This document shows positions 41,374-50,407 of a DNA stretch of 64,000 nt, piece by piece; the stretch's first letter is position 1, and each line of letters opens with the position of its first letter. The position numbers and the translations under genes are program-made. Under the pieces are notes generated by a model. The model ran no database searches. It saw nothing but the letters and a program-made list of their open reading frames with translations, and was not told where the DNA came from. The stretch is from Sutcliffiella horikoshii. Lineage in GTDB: Bacteria > Bacillota > Bacilli > Bacillales > Bacillaceae_I. The DNA lies in NCBI RefSeq assembly GCF_008180725.1, contig NZ_VTEV01000002.1:404426-468425 (forward strand). Reading direction: 5' to 3'.

Positions 41374-42450
41374 ATGAAGAAGCATATTAACGAATTATAT
41401 TGGATTCGTGCCCTTGCTTGCTTGAGTGTTGTATTCATTCATGCTGTTTCTAGAACTTATGTAAATTATGACTTACCAGAGTCTACGATAGATATAATGA
41501 AGATTGTACAAATTTCCTTATTGTTTGCTACCCCTATGTTTATTTTGATATTTGAAGTCATTCTTGGTCATGCTTACTGGGACCGACTACCCAAAAAGTT
41601 TTTTCAAAAAAGATTCTTGTATTTATTTTTCCCGTATTTAACCATACCTTTCATCTACGCGCTCTATGAAATTGCTACCACAAATGCAAGCGCAAAGACG
41701 GTATTGGATGCAACATTGACCAACATTCAGTATGCGTATTGGCATGGTTATTTTATCCTTATCATTTTGCAATTTGTTGTTATTCATGCACTATTTGTGA
41801 AAGTATTCAAAAATGTACCTGCTTGGATTATGCTCACTGTTGCATTTATCATTAATGCAAGGTATTTGCATACCGCCAACTTCAATTTTGATATGATGCC
41901 ACCGATTATGCATGAGTGGTATTCGTTAGTACGTGTTCCATTTCTAGGTTGGATTTTTTACTTTACGGTTGCGTATTATGTAGGAAGATATTTAAAACAA
42001 GTGAAGGATCATAGAAAATGGGCATTTCCTGTTTCGATTATCGCTTCCATAGCCAGTCTCGTGTATCTACTAGACAACTATACGACAGGCAAAATAGACC
42101 AGCTAACATCTGTTAGATTTGACATCATGTTTTACACAGTTGCTCTATTTTTCATGTTTTATTATCTTTTTTCCTTTGTAAAGAAGGTACCGAAGATCGT
42201 TATGTTTATTAGTAAATATTCATTTCCTATATACCTGTTGCACTACCTAGGTTTTGACTTCATTCATTCCTTGTTGCCAAAAATGAATATGGGATTGTAT
42301 ATTATCATCTTGTTTGCTGCAGGGATTTTTGTTCCAGTGCTTATTGCTCGTATCTTTAATTTGACTCCTTTTGGTAAATTTATCGTGGGTCAAATTAGAA
42401 AGACACCTAAATCTAGAGATAAATTATCAGGTAGCCAAGTACCTGCATAG
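41374..42450 (+). CDS. Membrane-bound acyltransferase (acyltransferase-3 family)
   Basis: A 358-aa polytopic protein. ELYWIRALACLSVVFIHAVSR is the family motif with the R-x10-H pair that forms the active site. About ten helices follow, with FPIYLLHYLGFDF near the end. Members O-acetylate or otherwise acylate extracellular sugars (OafA/YrhL, IcaC-like). GAGGAGGGG precedes the ATG. Monocistronic between galE (divergent) and a terminator. The target polymer is unknown. Confidence 0.88.
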   Translation: MKKHINELYWIRALACLSVVFIHAVSRTYVNYDLPESTIDIMKIVQISLLFATPMFILIFEVILGHAYWDRLPKKFFQKRFLYLFFPYLTIPFIYALYEIATTNASAKTVLDATLTNIQYAYWHGYFILIILQFVVIHALFVKVFKNVPAWIMLTVAFIINARYLHTANFNFDMMPPIMHEWYSLVRVPFLGWIFYFTVAYYVGRYLKQVKDHRKWAFPVSIIASIASLVYLLDNYTTGKIDQLTSVRFDIMFYTVALFFMFYYLFSFVKKVPKIVMFISKYSFPIYLLHYLGFDFIHSLLPKMNMGLYIIILFAAGIFVPVLIARIFNLTPFGKFIVGQIRKTPKSRDKLSGSQVPA

Positions 42451-42463
42451 TATAGAAAATAGA

Positions 42464-42507
42464 AGTGGAAAATGTGGAGAGGACTCTCTGCATTTTCCGC
42501 TTTTTTC
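42464..42507 (+). terminator. Terminator of the acyltransferase gene
   Basis: GGAAAATG (42467-42474) pairs with CATTTTCC (42491-42498), followed by GCTTTTTT. Confidence 0.85.
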
Positions 42508-42600
42508 TGTTTCATTCATTGGTGGAGTAAGGGTAGGGGATGTGCTATACTTGCTAAATATCTAGTAAAATATTAACAGTTTTGAGGGAGAAGTAGAAGA

Positions 42601-43098
42601 ATGCAGTTGCAATTACAGAAAAAAATGATTGCGGTAATATCTTGGGCACTAGTTGTCGGTTGGATGGCATTGATTTTCTTTCTATCTGCTCAGCACGCAG
42701 AACAGTCAGCTGATTTGAGCGGGGGAATTACAGAGTTAGTAAATGAGGTAGTGGAACAAGTTGCACCCGATGCAGAATTTCACATAGATGAGATTAGTTT
42801 CTTCGTCAGGAAGAACGCGCACTTTTTTGCTTATATGCTGCTTGCGGTTCTCACATTGAATGCAGTCAGAAGAAGCGGGGGGCGTGGCTGGTTGAGCATG
42901 GGCGTGGCATTTATTATTTCTGTCCTTTACGCCATTTCTGACGAGGTTCATCAACTTTTCGTTCCCGGCAGAAGCGGCCAGGTGAGTGATGTGTTGTTAG
43001 ATAGCATGGGTGCTTTAGTGGGAATAGCCCTATATTCGCTCATAAGTCGCTGGTTAGGCAGAAGAAACAAAGCCCCAAAAAACATACGAGCGAACTAA
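42601..43098 (+). CDS. VanZ-family membrane protein
   Basis: A 165-aa protein with four helices. RKNAHFFAYMLLAVLTL and YAISDEVHQLFVPGRSGQVSDVLLDSMGALVGI contain the VanZ signature (F-x2-Y, D-E-x-H-Q-x-F-x-PGR, D-x2-x-D-x2-GA). VanZ relatives have been linked to teicoplanin resistance and lipid transport, but most are uncharacterised. GAGGGAGAA precedes the ATG. Single gene ending at a strong terminator. Confidence 0.9.
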   Translation: MQLQLQKKMIAVISWALVVGWMALIFFLSAQHAEQSADLSGGITELVNEVVEQVAPDAEFHIDEISFFVRKNAHFFAYMLLAVLTLNAVRRSGGRGWLSMGVAFIISVLYAISDEVHQLFVPGRSGQVSDVLLDSMGALVGIALYSLISRWLGRRNKAPKNIRAN

Positions 43099-43120
43099 AA
43101 CGACTAATCTCATAAACCAA

Positions 43121-43167
43121 AACCTGAAAAGAAGAAGGGAGGACCAAACTTCTTTTCAGGTTTTTTT
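43121..43167 (+). terminator. Strong terminator after the VanZ gene
   Basis: A 14-bp perfect stem (AACCTGAAAAGAAG / CTTCTTTTCAGGTT) followed by seven T. Confidence 0.92.
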
Positions 43168-43197
43168 GAGGGGTTCTTTAATGCTTTAACGCACAGC

Positions 43198-43209
43198 GGG
43201 TCAGACCCC
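43198..43209. repeat. GGGTCAGACCCC palindrome, copy 1
   Basis: Within the sequence TGCTTTAACGCACAGC then GGGTCAGACCCC then TCTTTACC. One of five related copies between 43 and 58 kb. Confidence 0.7.
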
Positions 43210-43233
43210 TCTTTACCTCTTTACCACTACACC

Positions 43234-44613
43234 TCAATAAAGCTTCCCTTGCCTGTAAAGGACGGTGGAGAGTTTCATGACGGAGTGGATGTAGCAGTTT
43301 TGTCTTAGTGGGTGGGGGTCGCCGAAGAAGGCTGGCAGTATGGTGTCCATGGTGTTTTTCATTTTTTCGAGCAGGAGTTTGTATACCTGTTCTTCGGTAT
43401 AGAATTGGGTTTCACGCCCTTGCATCCACTCAAAATAGGACACGATGACCCCACCTGCATTTGCCAGGATATCCGGGATGATAATGACCCCTTTGTCACT
43501 TAAGTATTGGTCCGCTTCGCTTGTTACTGGAGCATTGGCGCCTTCGACAATAATCCGCGCTTTAATCTTTTCTTTATTTGCATCATGTATTTGATCTTCG
43601 AGTGCAGCTAAAATTAACGTGTCCACATCAAAATATAAGATGTCCCCGCGGTCGCGAATGGTGGCTTTGATTTGAGCATCCTCTAATTGATTCTCAGTAG
43701 TTGGCAGATCTCCACTGTTGAGTGCAACGAACTTTACCAATGACGGGATATCAAGCCCGTCCGAATTATATAAAGTGACATTACGGTCGCTTACTGCTAC
43801 CACTTTATTTTGCAGATGCTGGCATTGATAAGCTTCTAGTGCTGCAACAGATCCAACATTTCCAAATCCCTGAACCGCAATAGTCAGCGGGCTTCCGTCA
43901 TAATCCAAAGCCGTCTTAGCAAAAACGTTTTCGTTGTTGGTCAGGAATTTACGCTGTTCTTTTAGGAAATCATGTAACAAGTAACGGAAGGAAAAGTAAA
44001 CGCCTTTCCCTGTTGCCTCTCGGCGGCCGAGGGATCCGCCGTTTATCACACTTTTACCAGTAAAACTACCTTTATACGGCTGGCCTGGGCGAATGCTTTT
44101 GTACTCTGCCATCATCCAGTCCATTTCTCGTTCACCTGAACCCATGTCCGGGGCGGGAATATCCTTGTCTGGACCTAAGATATCGCTAAAATACTGAACA
44201 TATTTTTTGCAGATTAAATGGAGTTCCTTCACAGAAAAGGAACGGGGATCTAGTACGATACCGCCCTTACCGCCACCATATGGCACGTCATGTAAGGCAT
44301 TTTTCAAAGTCATCAAGGATGCAAGATTAATGACTTCTTCCTCGTTGACGGTTTCATGAAAGCGTATCCCACCTTTATAAGGACCAAGAGCATTGTTGTG
44401 TTGTACCCGGAATGCGGGAATTCTGACAACGCTTCCATTTTCGAGCGCAATCCTCAGAAATGATTTATGTAAATGGTTTGGTGTAGAAAGGATCGCACCC
44501 AGGGAGGTAAACGCCTGCTTCCTGGAATCTCCATCAAGCTCTGGCAAAAAAGCAGAATCCTCCAGTAACGCATCCAAAGACTCCTGTACAATCATCCTCG
44601 TCTGATTAGCCAT
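43234..44613 (-). CDS. Glutamate dehydrogenase (Glu/Leu/Phe/Val dehydrogenase family)
   Basis: A 459-aa enzyme. NALGPYKGGIRFH and DVPYGGGKGGIVLDP hold the substrate-binding and catalytic lysines, PAPDMGSGEREMDWM the catalytic Asp, and AVQGFGNVGSVAALEAY the Rossmann loop. It deaminates glutamate to 2-oxoglutarate reversibly with NAD(P). It is longer than B. subtilis RocG or GudB (424 aa), mainly through an insertion before the Rossmann fold (LHDFLKEQRKFLTNNENVF). Substrate preference for glutamate is inferred. ATG at 44613 follows GAGGAG; the upstream GTG overlaps it. Confidence 0.9.
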   Translation of the reverse strand: MANQTRMIVQESLDALLEDSAFLPELDGDSRKQAFTSLGAILSTPNHLHKSFLRIALENGSVVRIPAFRVQHNNALGPYKGGIRFHETVNEEEVINLASLMTLKNALHDVPYGGGKGGIVLDPRSFSVKELHLICKKYVQYFSDILGPDKDIPAPDMGSGEREMDWMMAEYKSIRPGQPYKGSFTGKSVINGGSLGRREATGKGVYFSFRYLLHDFLKEQRKFLTNNENVFAKTALDYDGSPLTIAVQGFGNVGSVAALEAYQCQHLQNKVVAVSDRNVTLYNSDGLDIPSLVKFVALNSGDLPTTENQLEDAQIKATIRDRGDILYFDVDTLILAALEDQIHDANKEKIKARIIVEGANAPVTSEADQYLSDKGVIIIPDILANAGGVIVSYFEWMQGRETQFYTEEQVYKLLLEKMKNTMDTILPAFFGDPHPLRQNCYIHSVMKLSTVLYRQGKLY

Positions 44614-44660
44614 AACTACCACTCCTCATTATCAGTATATTTAAAAAGTATAACATACAA

Positions 44661-44697
44661 CAAAAACAAGAACCCCCGAGAAGGCTTCACTCGGGGG
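44661..44697 (-). terminator. Terminator of the diguanylate cyclase gene
   Basis: CCCCCGAG (44673-44680) pairs with CTCGGGGG (44690-44697); leftwards it is followed by TTCTTGTTTTTG. Confidence 0.8.
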
Positions 44698-44736
44698 AGC
44701 GGGTAGCTTTATTGCGTTAGTGCTTTAATCGACTGA

Positions 44737-44748
44737 GGGTCAGACCCC
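44737..44748. repeat. GGGTCAGACCCC palindrome, copy 2
   Basis: Preceded by GTGCTTTAATCGACTGA and followed by TCTTTAC, so about 35 bp are shared with the copy at 43198. It lies just after the stop of the diguanylate cyclase gene. Confidence 0.7.
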
Positions 44749-44775
44749 TCTTTACTTCTTCACCACGACACCCCG

Positions 44776-46404
44776 CTAAATCACGCTTATCCGGTAGTTG
44801 TTGCGGCCGGCGTTTTTGACGGCGTAGAGGGCTTGGTCGGCTTTGCGGAATAGTTGTTTGACGGTTGTTCCATTGGCTGGGTAAGTGGAGATGCCAATGG
44901 AGGAAGTGGCATGTATTTGGTGACCGTGAATGGTATAAGGGTTCCCTAATGTTGTCAGAATCCGGTCAGCCACTTTGTTTACCTGTGTCATGTCCTCTAT
45001 GCCGTGAAGCAAGATGACAAACTCATCACCGCCTAATCGTGCGACGATATCACCTTCTCTTATAGACATCACCAATCTTTTCGAGAACGCAATGAGCAGT
45101 TCATCCCCTATTTCATGTCCGTAAGTGTCGTTTACTTCTTTTAAATGATCACAATCTAAGAAAAACAACGCAAGCATGCTTCGGCTTCTTTCAGCGTTTA
45201 ACAACGATTCTTCTATCTTTTCTTCTAGTAGCCTTCTGTTGGGGAGCTCTGTCAGGCTATCATGATAGGCTTGAAAGGTAAGTTGTTCCTGCAGTTTTTC
45301 CCTTTCCTTTTCGATGAAACGTTTTTCCGTAATGTCTTGGGCAATGATATATGTACCCTTTACAACGCCTTTTACAATAATAGGAACATTAGTGACGGAC
45401 AAGAATAGTTCGCGTCCCTTAGAATCAGGGAATAACAACTCATAGTTTGTAACCTCGCCACGCTTCGTCTTGTTCAGGTCTAAATCCGGAACAACCTTTT
45501 TGGCGTACTCTACAATATTAAATCCAATGATGACTTCGCTAGGAAAACCTGTAATGGTCACACAGGCATCATTAATATTTTCAATAATTCCATCATCATT
45601 TACCATACATACAGCGTTCTTATGATAGGAAAATAGTGATTTATAGGCGTCATGGCTTTCTTCCAATTTTTCCTCAAGTTCTTTTAAATGCTGGATGTTG
45701 CGATAGATCATGGAAATGGCAACGACTTTATTTTCTTCATTCAGGATGGGTGAATAGCTGACAGAAGTGTGAATGGACCTTCCTTCTTTTGTAAGCCGGA
45801 CAGTTTCTTGTGGAGGAACGGATTGCCTTTTCTTTATAAGGGCCAACGTATCCAATGTTTGCGTTTTCAATTCACTTGGTGTAATGGGGAATGATTCCCA
45901 CGATTGTCCGATTAGTTCAGAAGCACTCCAACCAAATTGTTGGACAAATGCTCCATTAATTTTCAGAACGGCGCCTTCCACGTCGATGACAAGCATGGCA
46001 TCCACTGTGTTTGCTACCAACGATTCCAGAAAAATATAATCCTCCGCTTTCTTTTTCATGGCACTTACATCTTTGGTGATCGCCAGCACAAATGTTTTTC
46101 CATCTTCCTCTATAAAAGTGAGGCTTGTTTCAGAAGCAGGAAGATGACTTTCAAATAAATTCAAATCTGAGTAGGTTACAGGCTGCTTTGACTGTATGCA
46201 CTTTGTATAATTCTCGTCCAGTAAGGTAAAAACGGAATGTGGAAGAACATCTACCAATCTTCTGCCCACCATATCGATCCCAAGCTTCTGTTGGGCAGAT
46301 GGGTTTACACTTGTGTACCATAATTCGTTATCTTTCCACTCAACCAAAAAGACCATATCTGCCATCTGGTCAAAAAACAATGAAAACTGCTGTCTAATAG
46401 TCAT
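44776..46404 (-). CDS. Diguanylate cyclase with three PAS domains
   Basis: A 542-aa signalling protein without membrane helices. Three PAS domains can be followed (about 5-120, 125-245, 255-365: VFLVEWKDNELWYTSVNPSA; DAMLVIDVEGAVLKINGAFV; AVCMVNDDGIIENINDACVTITGF). A GGDEF domain follows (about 380-540) with LTELPNRRLLEEKI, DCDHLKEVNDTYGHEIGDELL and the active-site ARLGGDEFVIL, all residues intact. It should make c-di-GMP from two GTP in response to a cytoplasmic cue sensed by PAS. ATG at 46404 has TAGGAG 5 nt upstream. It provides a c-di-GMP source in the same region as the riboswitch at 31.9 kb. Confidence 0.93.
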   Translation of the reverse strand: MTIRQQFSLFFDQMADMVFLVEWKDNELWYTSVNPSAQQKLGIDMVGRRLVDVLPHSVFTLLDENYTKCIQSKQPVTYSDLNLFESHLPASETSLTFIEEDGKTFVLAITKDVSAMKKKAEDYIFLESLVANTVDAMLVIDVEGAVLKINGAFVQQFGWSASELIGQSWESFPITPSELKTQTLDTLALIKKRQSVPPQETVRLTKEGRSIHTSVSYSPILNEENKVVAISMIYRNIQHLKELEEKLEESHDAYKSLFSYHKNAVCMVNDDGIIENINDACVTITGFPSEVIIGFNIVEYAKKVVPDLDLNKTKRGEVTNYELLFPDSKGRELFLSVTNVPIIVKGVVKGTYIIAQDITEKRFIEKEREKLQEQLTFQAYHDSLTELPNRRLLEEKIEESLLNAERSRSMLALFFLDCDHLKEVNDTYGHEIGDELLIAFSKRLVMSIREGDIVARLGGDEFVILLHGIEDMTQVNKVADRILTTLGNPYTIHGHQIHATSSIGISTYPANGTTVKQLFRKADQALYAVKNAGRNNYRISVI

Positions 46405-46525
46405 CGTACTCCTACTTTTCCAATAAATAAATTTAATTAGCATATTTCTTCCATTATATCAGAATATTCAATGAAACATTAGGAATTGTAAATTAATATA
46501 AGATTATTATTAAAAATTTTCATAA

Positions 46526-46538
46526 GGGGTCAGACCCC
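46526..46538. repeat. GGGGTCAGACCCC palindrome, copy 3
   Basis: A perfect 13-bp palindrome in the region between the diguanylate cyclase and the sugar importer operon. Confidence 0.7.
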
Positions 46539-46624
46539 AGCAGGTATTTTTGTCCCTCTGTCGAAACCCCCTACCTCTCCTCCTTCTATCAATTCAGTAC
46601 CCCTATGTTGTCAATTGAGTGACC

Positions 46625-46669
46625 CTGAAATGGTGTGGAAGCGTTTTATAATGTAGGAAAGCGTTTACA
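46625..46669 (+). promoter_or_regulatory. Promoter of the sugar importer with two cre-like sites
   Basis: A consensus -10 TATAAT (46647-46652) has a weak -35 CTGAAA 16 bp upstream. TGGAAGCGTTTTAT (46636-46649) overlaps the -10, and GGAAAGCGTTTACA (46656-46669) follows it. Both carry the AAGCGTTT CcpA core, in a position that would repress. Confidence 0.6.
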
Positions 46670-46684
46670 AATAGGCGGTGAGTA

Positions 46685-47656
46685 ATGATGGAGACTAAAA
46701 TTGAACCGAAAGTGGATCCTGTTGTGCCGAATAGTTCAGGCAGGATGAAGTTGCATGATGTGAAGGGCGATCCCAAAAGGAAAGCCAAACTTAAGAGCAT
46801 ATTAACGTACACGGCATTTGTTGGACCTGCACTTATTTTTTTCTTTGTTATCCAAATTATCCCGTTTCTTATGGGAATCTATTATTCTTTTACTTCCTGG
46901 AATGGTGTCAGTTCCGCTATTGAGTGGGTGGGACTTGAAAACTATAAGCGGATCTTCACGAATGACGAAGTATTCTTTAACTCTTTCATGTTCACGACGA
47001 AGTTCATGTTCGCAGCAGTTATCATTAGTAACTTGATAGGTTTCGGCCTTGCGCTGTTACTTAATGCAGCATTGAAAACGAAAAATATCCTAAGAACCGT
47101 CTTTTTCATCCCGAACGTCATCGGAGGACTATTGCTCGGTTTCATCTGGCAGTTCATTTTCGTCAGAGGATTTGCATCAGTTGGAGAACTTACGGGACTT
47201 TCGTTTTTCAAGCTTCCTTGGCTTGGAGATGAAACAACAGCTTTTTGGGGAATCGTCATCGTATTCGCTTGGCAAATCAGCGGTTACATGATGATTATCT
47301 ACATCGCAGCCCTTCAAGGGGTGGACAATTCCTTATTGGAAGCGGCTAGAATTGATGGGGCGAACAACTTCACCCTTATCACTAAAATCATTATTCCATT
47401 AATTTTACCGGCCTTCACGATCTGTTTCTTCCTGACAATCGCGATGGCATTCAAAATATTCGACCTGAACCTGAGCTTAACAGGCGGCGGGCCATTCAAC
47501 TCTACACAGTCAGTGGCCATTAACATCTATCAAGAAGCGTTCCAGAATAACCGTTATGGCCTTGGAACGGCAAAAGCAATCATCTTCTTTGTAGTCGTGG
47601 CAATCTTTACGACATTCCAAGTAATGGCAACAAAGAAAAGGGAGGTTGAGGCATAA
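46685..47656 (+). CDS. Sugar ABC transporter permease, MalF type (CUT1)
   Basis: A 323-aa inner-membrane protein with six helices after a soluble N-terminal stretch. The EAA loop that contacts the ATPase is AALQGVDNSLLEAARIDGANNFTLITKII. LTGGGPFNSTQSVAINIYQEAF near the end is typical of the MalF/MsmF branch. The stop codon overlaps the start of the next permease (TAATG). No ATPase is encoded here; such importers in Bacillus use a shared MsmX-type ATPase (known for the family). Substrate probably an oligosaccharide or other carbohydrate. Confidence 0.93.
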   Translation: MMETKIEPKVDPVVPNSSGRMKLHDVKGDPKRKAKLKSILTYTAFVGPALIFFFVIQIIPFLMGIYYSFTSWNGVSSAIEWVGLENYKRIFTNDEVFFNSFMFTTKFMFAAVIISNLIGFGLALLLNAALKTKNILRTVFFIPNVIGGLLLGFIWQFIFVRGFASVGELTGLSFFKLPWLGDETTAFWGIVIVFAWQISGYMMIIYIAALQGVDNSLLEAARIDGANNFTLITKIIIPLILPAFTICFFLTIAMAFKIFDLNLSLTGGGPFNSTQSVAINIYQEAFQNNRYGLGTAKAIIFFVVVAIFTTFQVMATKKREVEA

Positions 47657-48483
47657 TGGATCAAAAGTATACGAAAAGAACCTTTGTGCTTGAAGTTATA
47701 GGAATCCTTCTGGCAATCCTATTCCTCATTCCCTTTTACTTTGTCATCATAAATTCAGTGAAAAGCTTTAGTGAAATACTGATTGACGCGGCTGCATTGC
47801 CGACAGAAATCCTTTTTAGCAACTATGCAAAAGTGTGGGAAATCATTCAATTCCCGCGTGCTTTCTGGAACTCACTGATTATCACGGTTCTCAGCAATAT
47901 CGGAATTGTCGTCATAAGTTCCATGGCTGCGTGGAAAATGGTCCGCACTCCCGGAAAGTTTAGTAAAATATTATTTGTCATCATTGTTTCTGCGATGGTC
48001 ATTCCGTTCCAAACGGTTATGATTCCATTGATGAAGCTAGGTGGCGCACTAAACCTTATCAATAGTATCCCTGGAATCGTCGTCATGTACTTCGGTTTTG
48101 GCGTACCGCTTTCTCTTTTCCTATACCACGGTTTTGTGAAAACAGTTCCGGTGGAAATTGAGGAAGCAGCGCGAATTGATGGATGCAGTCAGTTTGGGGT
48201 ATTCTGGAGAATTGTATTCCCACTTCTCAAACCAATTACGGTCACAGTGGTTATCCTGAACACACTTTGGATTTGGAACGATTATCTACTGCCGCTACTT
48301 GTTCTTCAGACAGCTGAGCTAAGAACGATTCCGCTTGCAACAAGCTCATTCTTCGCGCAATACACGAAGCAGTGGGATATGGGGCTTGCAGCATTAATGC
48401 TAGGTATCGCACCGATCATCATTTTCTTCTTATTTTTACAAAGGCACATCATCAAGGGGATTGCCGCAGGTTCTGTTAAGTAG
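47656..48483 (+). CDS. Sugar ABC transporter permease, MalG type (CUT1)
   Basis: A 275-aa six-helix permease. SVKSFSEILIDAAALPTEILFSNYAKVW at the start and the EAA loop VEIEEAARIDGCSQFGVFWRIVFPLLKP are diagnostic. The ending RHIIKGIAAGSVKG-type motif (RHIIKGIAAGSVK) is the usual MalG C-terminus that inserts into the ATPase dimer. Partner of the permease immediately upstream. Confidence 0.94.
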   Translation: MDQKYTKRTFVLEVIGILLAILFLIPFYFVIINSVKSFSEILIDAAALPTEILFSNYAKVWEIIQFPRAFWNSLIITVLSNIGIVVISSMAAWKMVRTPGKFSKILFVIIVSAMVIPFQTVMIPLMKLGGALNLINSIPGIVVMYFGFGVPLSLFLYHGFVKTVPVEIEEAARIDGCSQFGVFWRIVFPLLKPITVTVVILNTLWIWNDYLLPLLVLQTAELRTIPLATSSFFAQYTKQWDMGLAALMLGIAPIIIFFLFLQRHIIKGIAAGSVK

Positions 48484-48564
48484 ACTTAGCATGGGCCGCA
48501 ACCTTACTGTGGCCACTGTCAAGTTACTATAAAATTTTTCATTTAAAACAAGGGGGGCAATACA

Positions 48565-49842
48565 ATGAAACGCTTAGTACTTCTTTTATTATCGTTGTCG
48601 TTAGTGGTTGGAATTTTCGCAGGCTGTTCTAGCGATAATTCTTCCGGCAACAGTGACAACAATTCTGGGGATGGAGATCAAGTTACATTGAATCTTTTCC
48701 AATTTAAAGTAGAAATCGCTGACCAATTAGCAGAAATGATCAAAGAATTCGAAGCAGAACATCCGAACATCAAAGTAAAATTAGAAACAGTTGGTGGGGG
48801 AGCAGATTACGGTGCTGCTTTAAAAGCAAAATTCGCATCTGGTGAGCAACCGGACATCTTCAACAACGGTGGATTCAAAGAGCTTGAGCTTTGGAAAGAG
48901 CACTTAGCAGATCTTTCTGAAGAGCCATGGGCAGAGCACGTTCTACCAATCGGTAAAGTACCAATGACAGATCCAGAAGACGGCAAGCTTTACGGAATGC
49001 CTGTAAACCTTGAAGGATACGGATTTATCTACAACAAAGACTTGTTTGAGGAAGCTGGTATCACAGAACCTCCTACAAATATTACAGAATTGAAAGCAGC
49101 TGCTGAAAAATTAGAAGCGGCAGGCATCACACCTTTCTCAGCTGGATATGCAGAATGGTGGGTAATCGGACAACATTTACTTAACATTCCATTTGCACAA
49201 CAAGACGATCCAGAAGCGTTCATCGCTGGTCTATATGACGGATCAGAGAAAATCGTTGGCAACAAGCATTTCGAAGACTTCAAAGAAGTTCTTGATGCTG
49301 AAATCAAATTTGGTAACGACAATCCATTAACAACAGACTACAACACACAAGTTACGCAATTTGCAAGTGGTCAAACTGCGATGCTTCAACAAGGTAACTG
49401 GACGGAAAACATGATTTATGAAGTAGATCCAGACATGAACATGGGCTTCCTTCCGATTCCAATCAATGATGATGCAAGTGCAGACAGCCTTCCTGTTGGG
49501 GTTCCAAACAACTGGGCGATCAACAAAAACTCTGAAAATATCGAAGAGGCAAAGACATTCTTAAACTGGATGGTATCCTCTGAAACTGGTAAACGCTACA
49601 TCACTGAAGAGTTCGCTTTCATCCCGGCATTCGATAACATCGAGCCAGCTGGACTTGGTGACCTTGGTCAATCTATCCTTGAGTACTCTACTGCGGAAAA
49701 AACGGTTCCTTGGACTTGGTTCATGTGGCCGGATGGAGCAAACAAAGAGTTTGCAGCAACAATCCAAGAATACGCTGCTGGAAGAATCGACTACGACACA
49801 GTTCTTGAGCGCTTCCAAACTACTTGGGATAACCTAAAATAA
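48565..49842 (+). CDS. Extracellular sugar-binding lipoprotein of the ABC importer
   Basis: A 425-aa lipoprotein: signal MKRLVLLLLSLSLVVGIFAGC with lipobox FAGC, a Ser/Asn/Gly linker, then a family 1 solute-binding fold (VTLNLFQFKVEIADQLAEMI, GEQPDIFNNGGFKELELW, GYGFIYNKDLFEEAG, NNWAINKNSENIEEAKTFLNWM). It follows the two permeases, an uncommon order (binding protein usually first), with GGGGGG upstream of the ATG and a strong terminator after it. Ligand unknown. Confidence 0.93.
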   Translation: MKRLVLLLLSLSLVVGIFAGCSSDNSSGNSDNNSGDGDQVTLNLFQFKVEIADQLAEMIKEFEAEHPNIKVKLETVGGGADYGAALKAKFASGEQPDIFNNGGFKELELWKEHLADLSEEPWAEHVLPIGKVPMTDPEDGKLYGMPVNLEGYGFIYNKDLFEEAGITEPPTNITELKAAAEKLEAAGITPFSAGYAEWWVIGQHLLNIPFAQQDDPEAFIAGLYDGSEKIVGNKHFEDFKEVLDAEIKFGNDNPLTTDYNTQVTQFASGQTAMLQQGNWTENMIYEVDPDMNMGFLPIPINDDASADSLPVGVPNNWAINKNSENIEEAKTFLNWMVSSETGKRYITEEFAFIPAFDNIEPAGLGDLGQSILEYSTAEKTVPWTWFMWPDGANKEFAATIQEYAAGRIDYDTVLERFQTTWDNLK

Positions 49843-49849
49843 TCACTAT

Positions 49850-49890
49850 TTTCGAAAAGCATGTCTCATAGCAGGCATGCTTTTCTGGTA
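49850..49890 (+). terminator. Terminator of the importer operon
   Basis: GAAAAGCATG (49854-49863) pairs with CATGCTTTTC (49876-49885). Confidence 0.8.
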
Positions 49891-49937
49891 TAATTAAAAG
49901 AAAGATATTGTTTGTGAAAATAGGTTGTTGATTAGAC

Positions 49938-50068
49938 ACCGCTGTTGATTTCCGCAAATGGCTTCGCTTTCCTAGGGGCGGTGCTTAAGCCTCCTCGCTC
50001 CGCTGCGGGGTCTCAAGCTACCGCTATCTCCCTCAGGAGTCTTCGCCTTTTGCTCCAATCCACAGCTA
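49938..50068. repeat. Structured repeat, copy 2 (inverted relative to copy 1)
   Basis: Begins ACCGCTGTTGATTTCCGC and ends GCTCCAATCCACAGCT. Reversed, it matches the core of the 12364 element almost block for block (GGCGAAGACTCCTGAGGGA, GAGACCCCGCAG, CCCCTAGGAAAGCGAAGCC). It lacks the outer GGCTCTGTTAAA ends. A decayed half-copy (CTCCCGCGGAAGTCTGCG) follows near 50140. Confidence 0.8.
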
Positions 50069-50228
50069 AAGATTACTAAGTACATAAGATTTCAGATTTT
50101 AGTAGCTTCGCAAACCTCAGGGATCTCTCTGTCTCTTTCTCCCGCGGAAGTCTGCGTGCTTTCCACTCTAATTAACGTAGTTTTTGAATTATTATAGAAA
50201 TAAAAGACCTTTTAATACCTTAGAATCC

Positions 50229-50360
50229 CCTTGTTGACTGTAGTGCAAGGTGTGAGACTCCAGCGGGGGAGTAACGGTAGGTTGAGACCCCGCAGGAGAA
50301 GCCGAGGAGGCTCAAGCACCGTCCCGCGGAAAGCGAACACCTGGAACGAAGGAAACAAGG
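50229..50360. repeat. Structured repeat, copy 3 (degenerate)
   Basis: Ends CCTTGTT (50229-50235) and AACAAGG (50354-50360) are inverted repeats. The inner blocks GAGACTCCAGCGGGGGA, GAGACCCCGCAGGAG, GAGGAGGCTCAAG and CCCGCGGAAAGCGAA align with the other copies. Confidence 0.75.
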
Positions 50361-50381
50361 AGTATAGGAGATTCATAAAAA

Positions 50382-50395
50382 TGTAAGCGCTTCGG
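50382..50395 (+). promoter_or_regulatory. cre-like sequence next to the sensor-kinase ribosome site
   Basis: TGTAAGCGCTTCGG carries a perfect TGTAAGCGCT half of the CcpA consensus but ends CGG rather than CA. It abuts GGAGGTGAGG, the ribosome site of the kinase. Confidence 0.4.
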
Positions 50396-50407
50396 AGGTG
50401 AGGATCC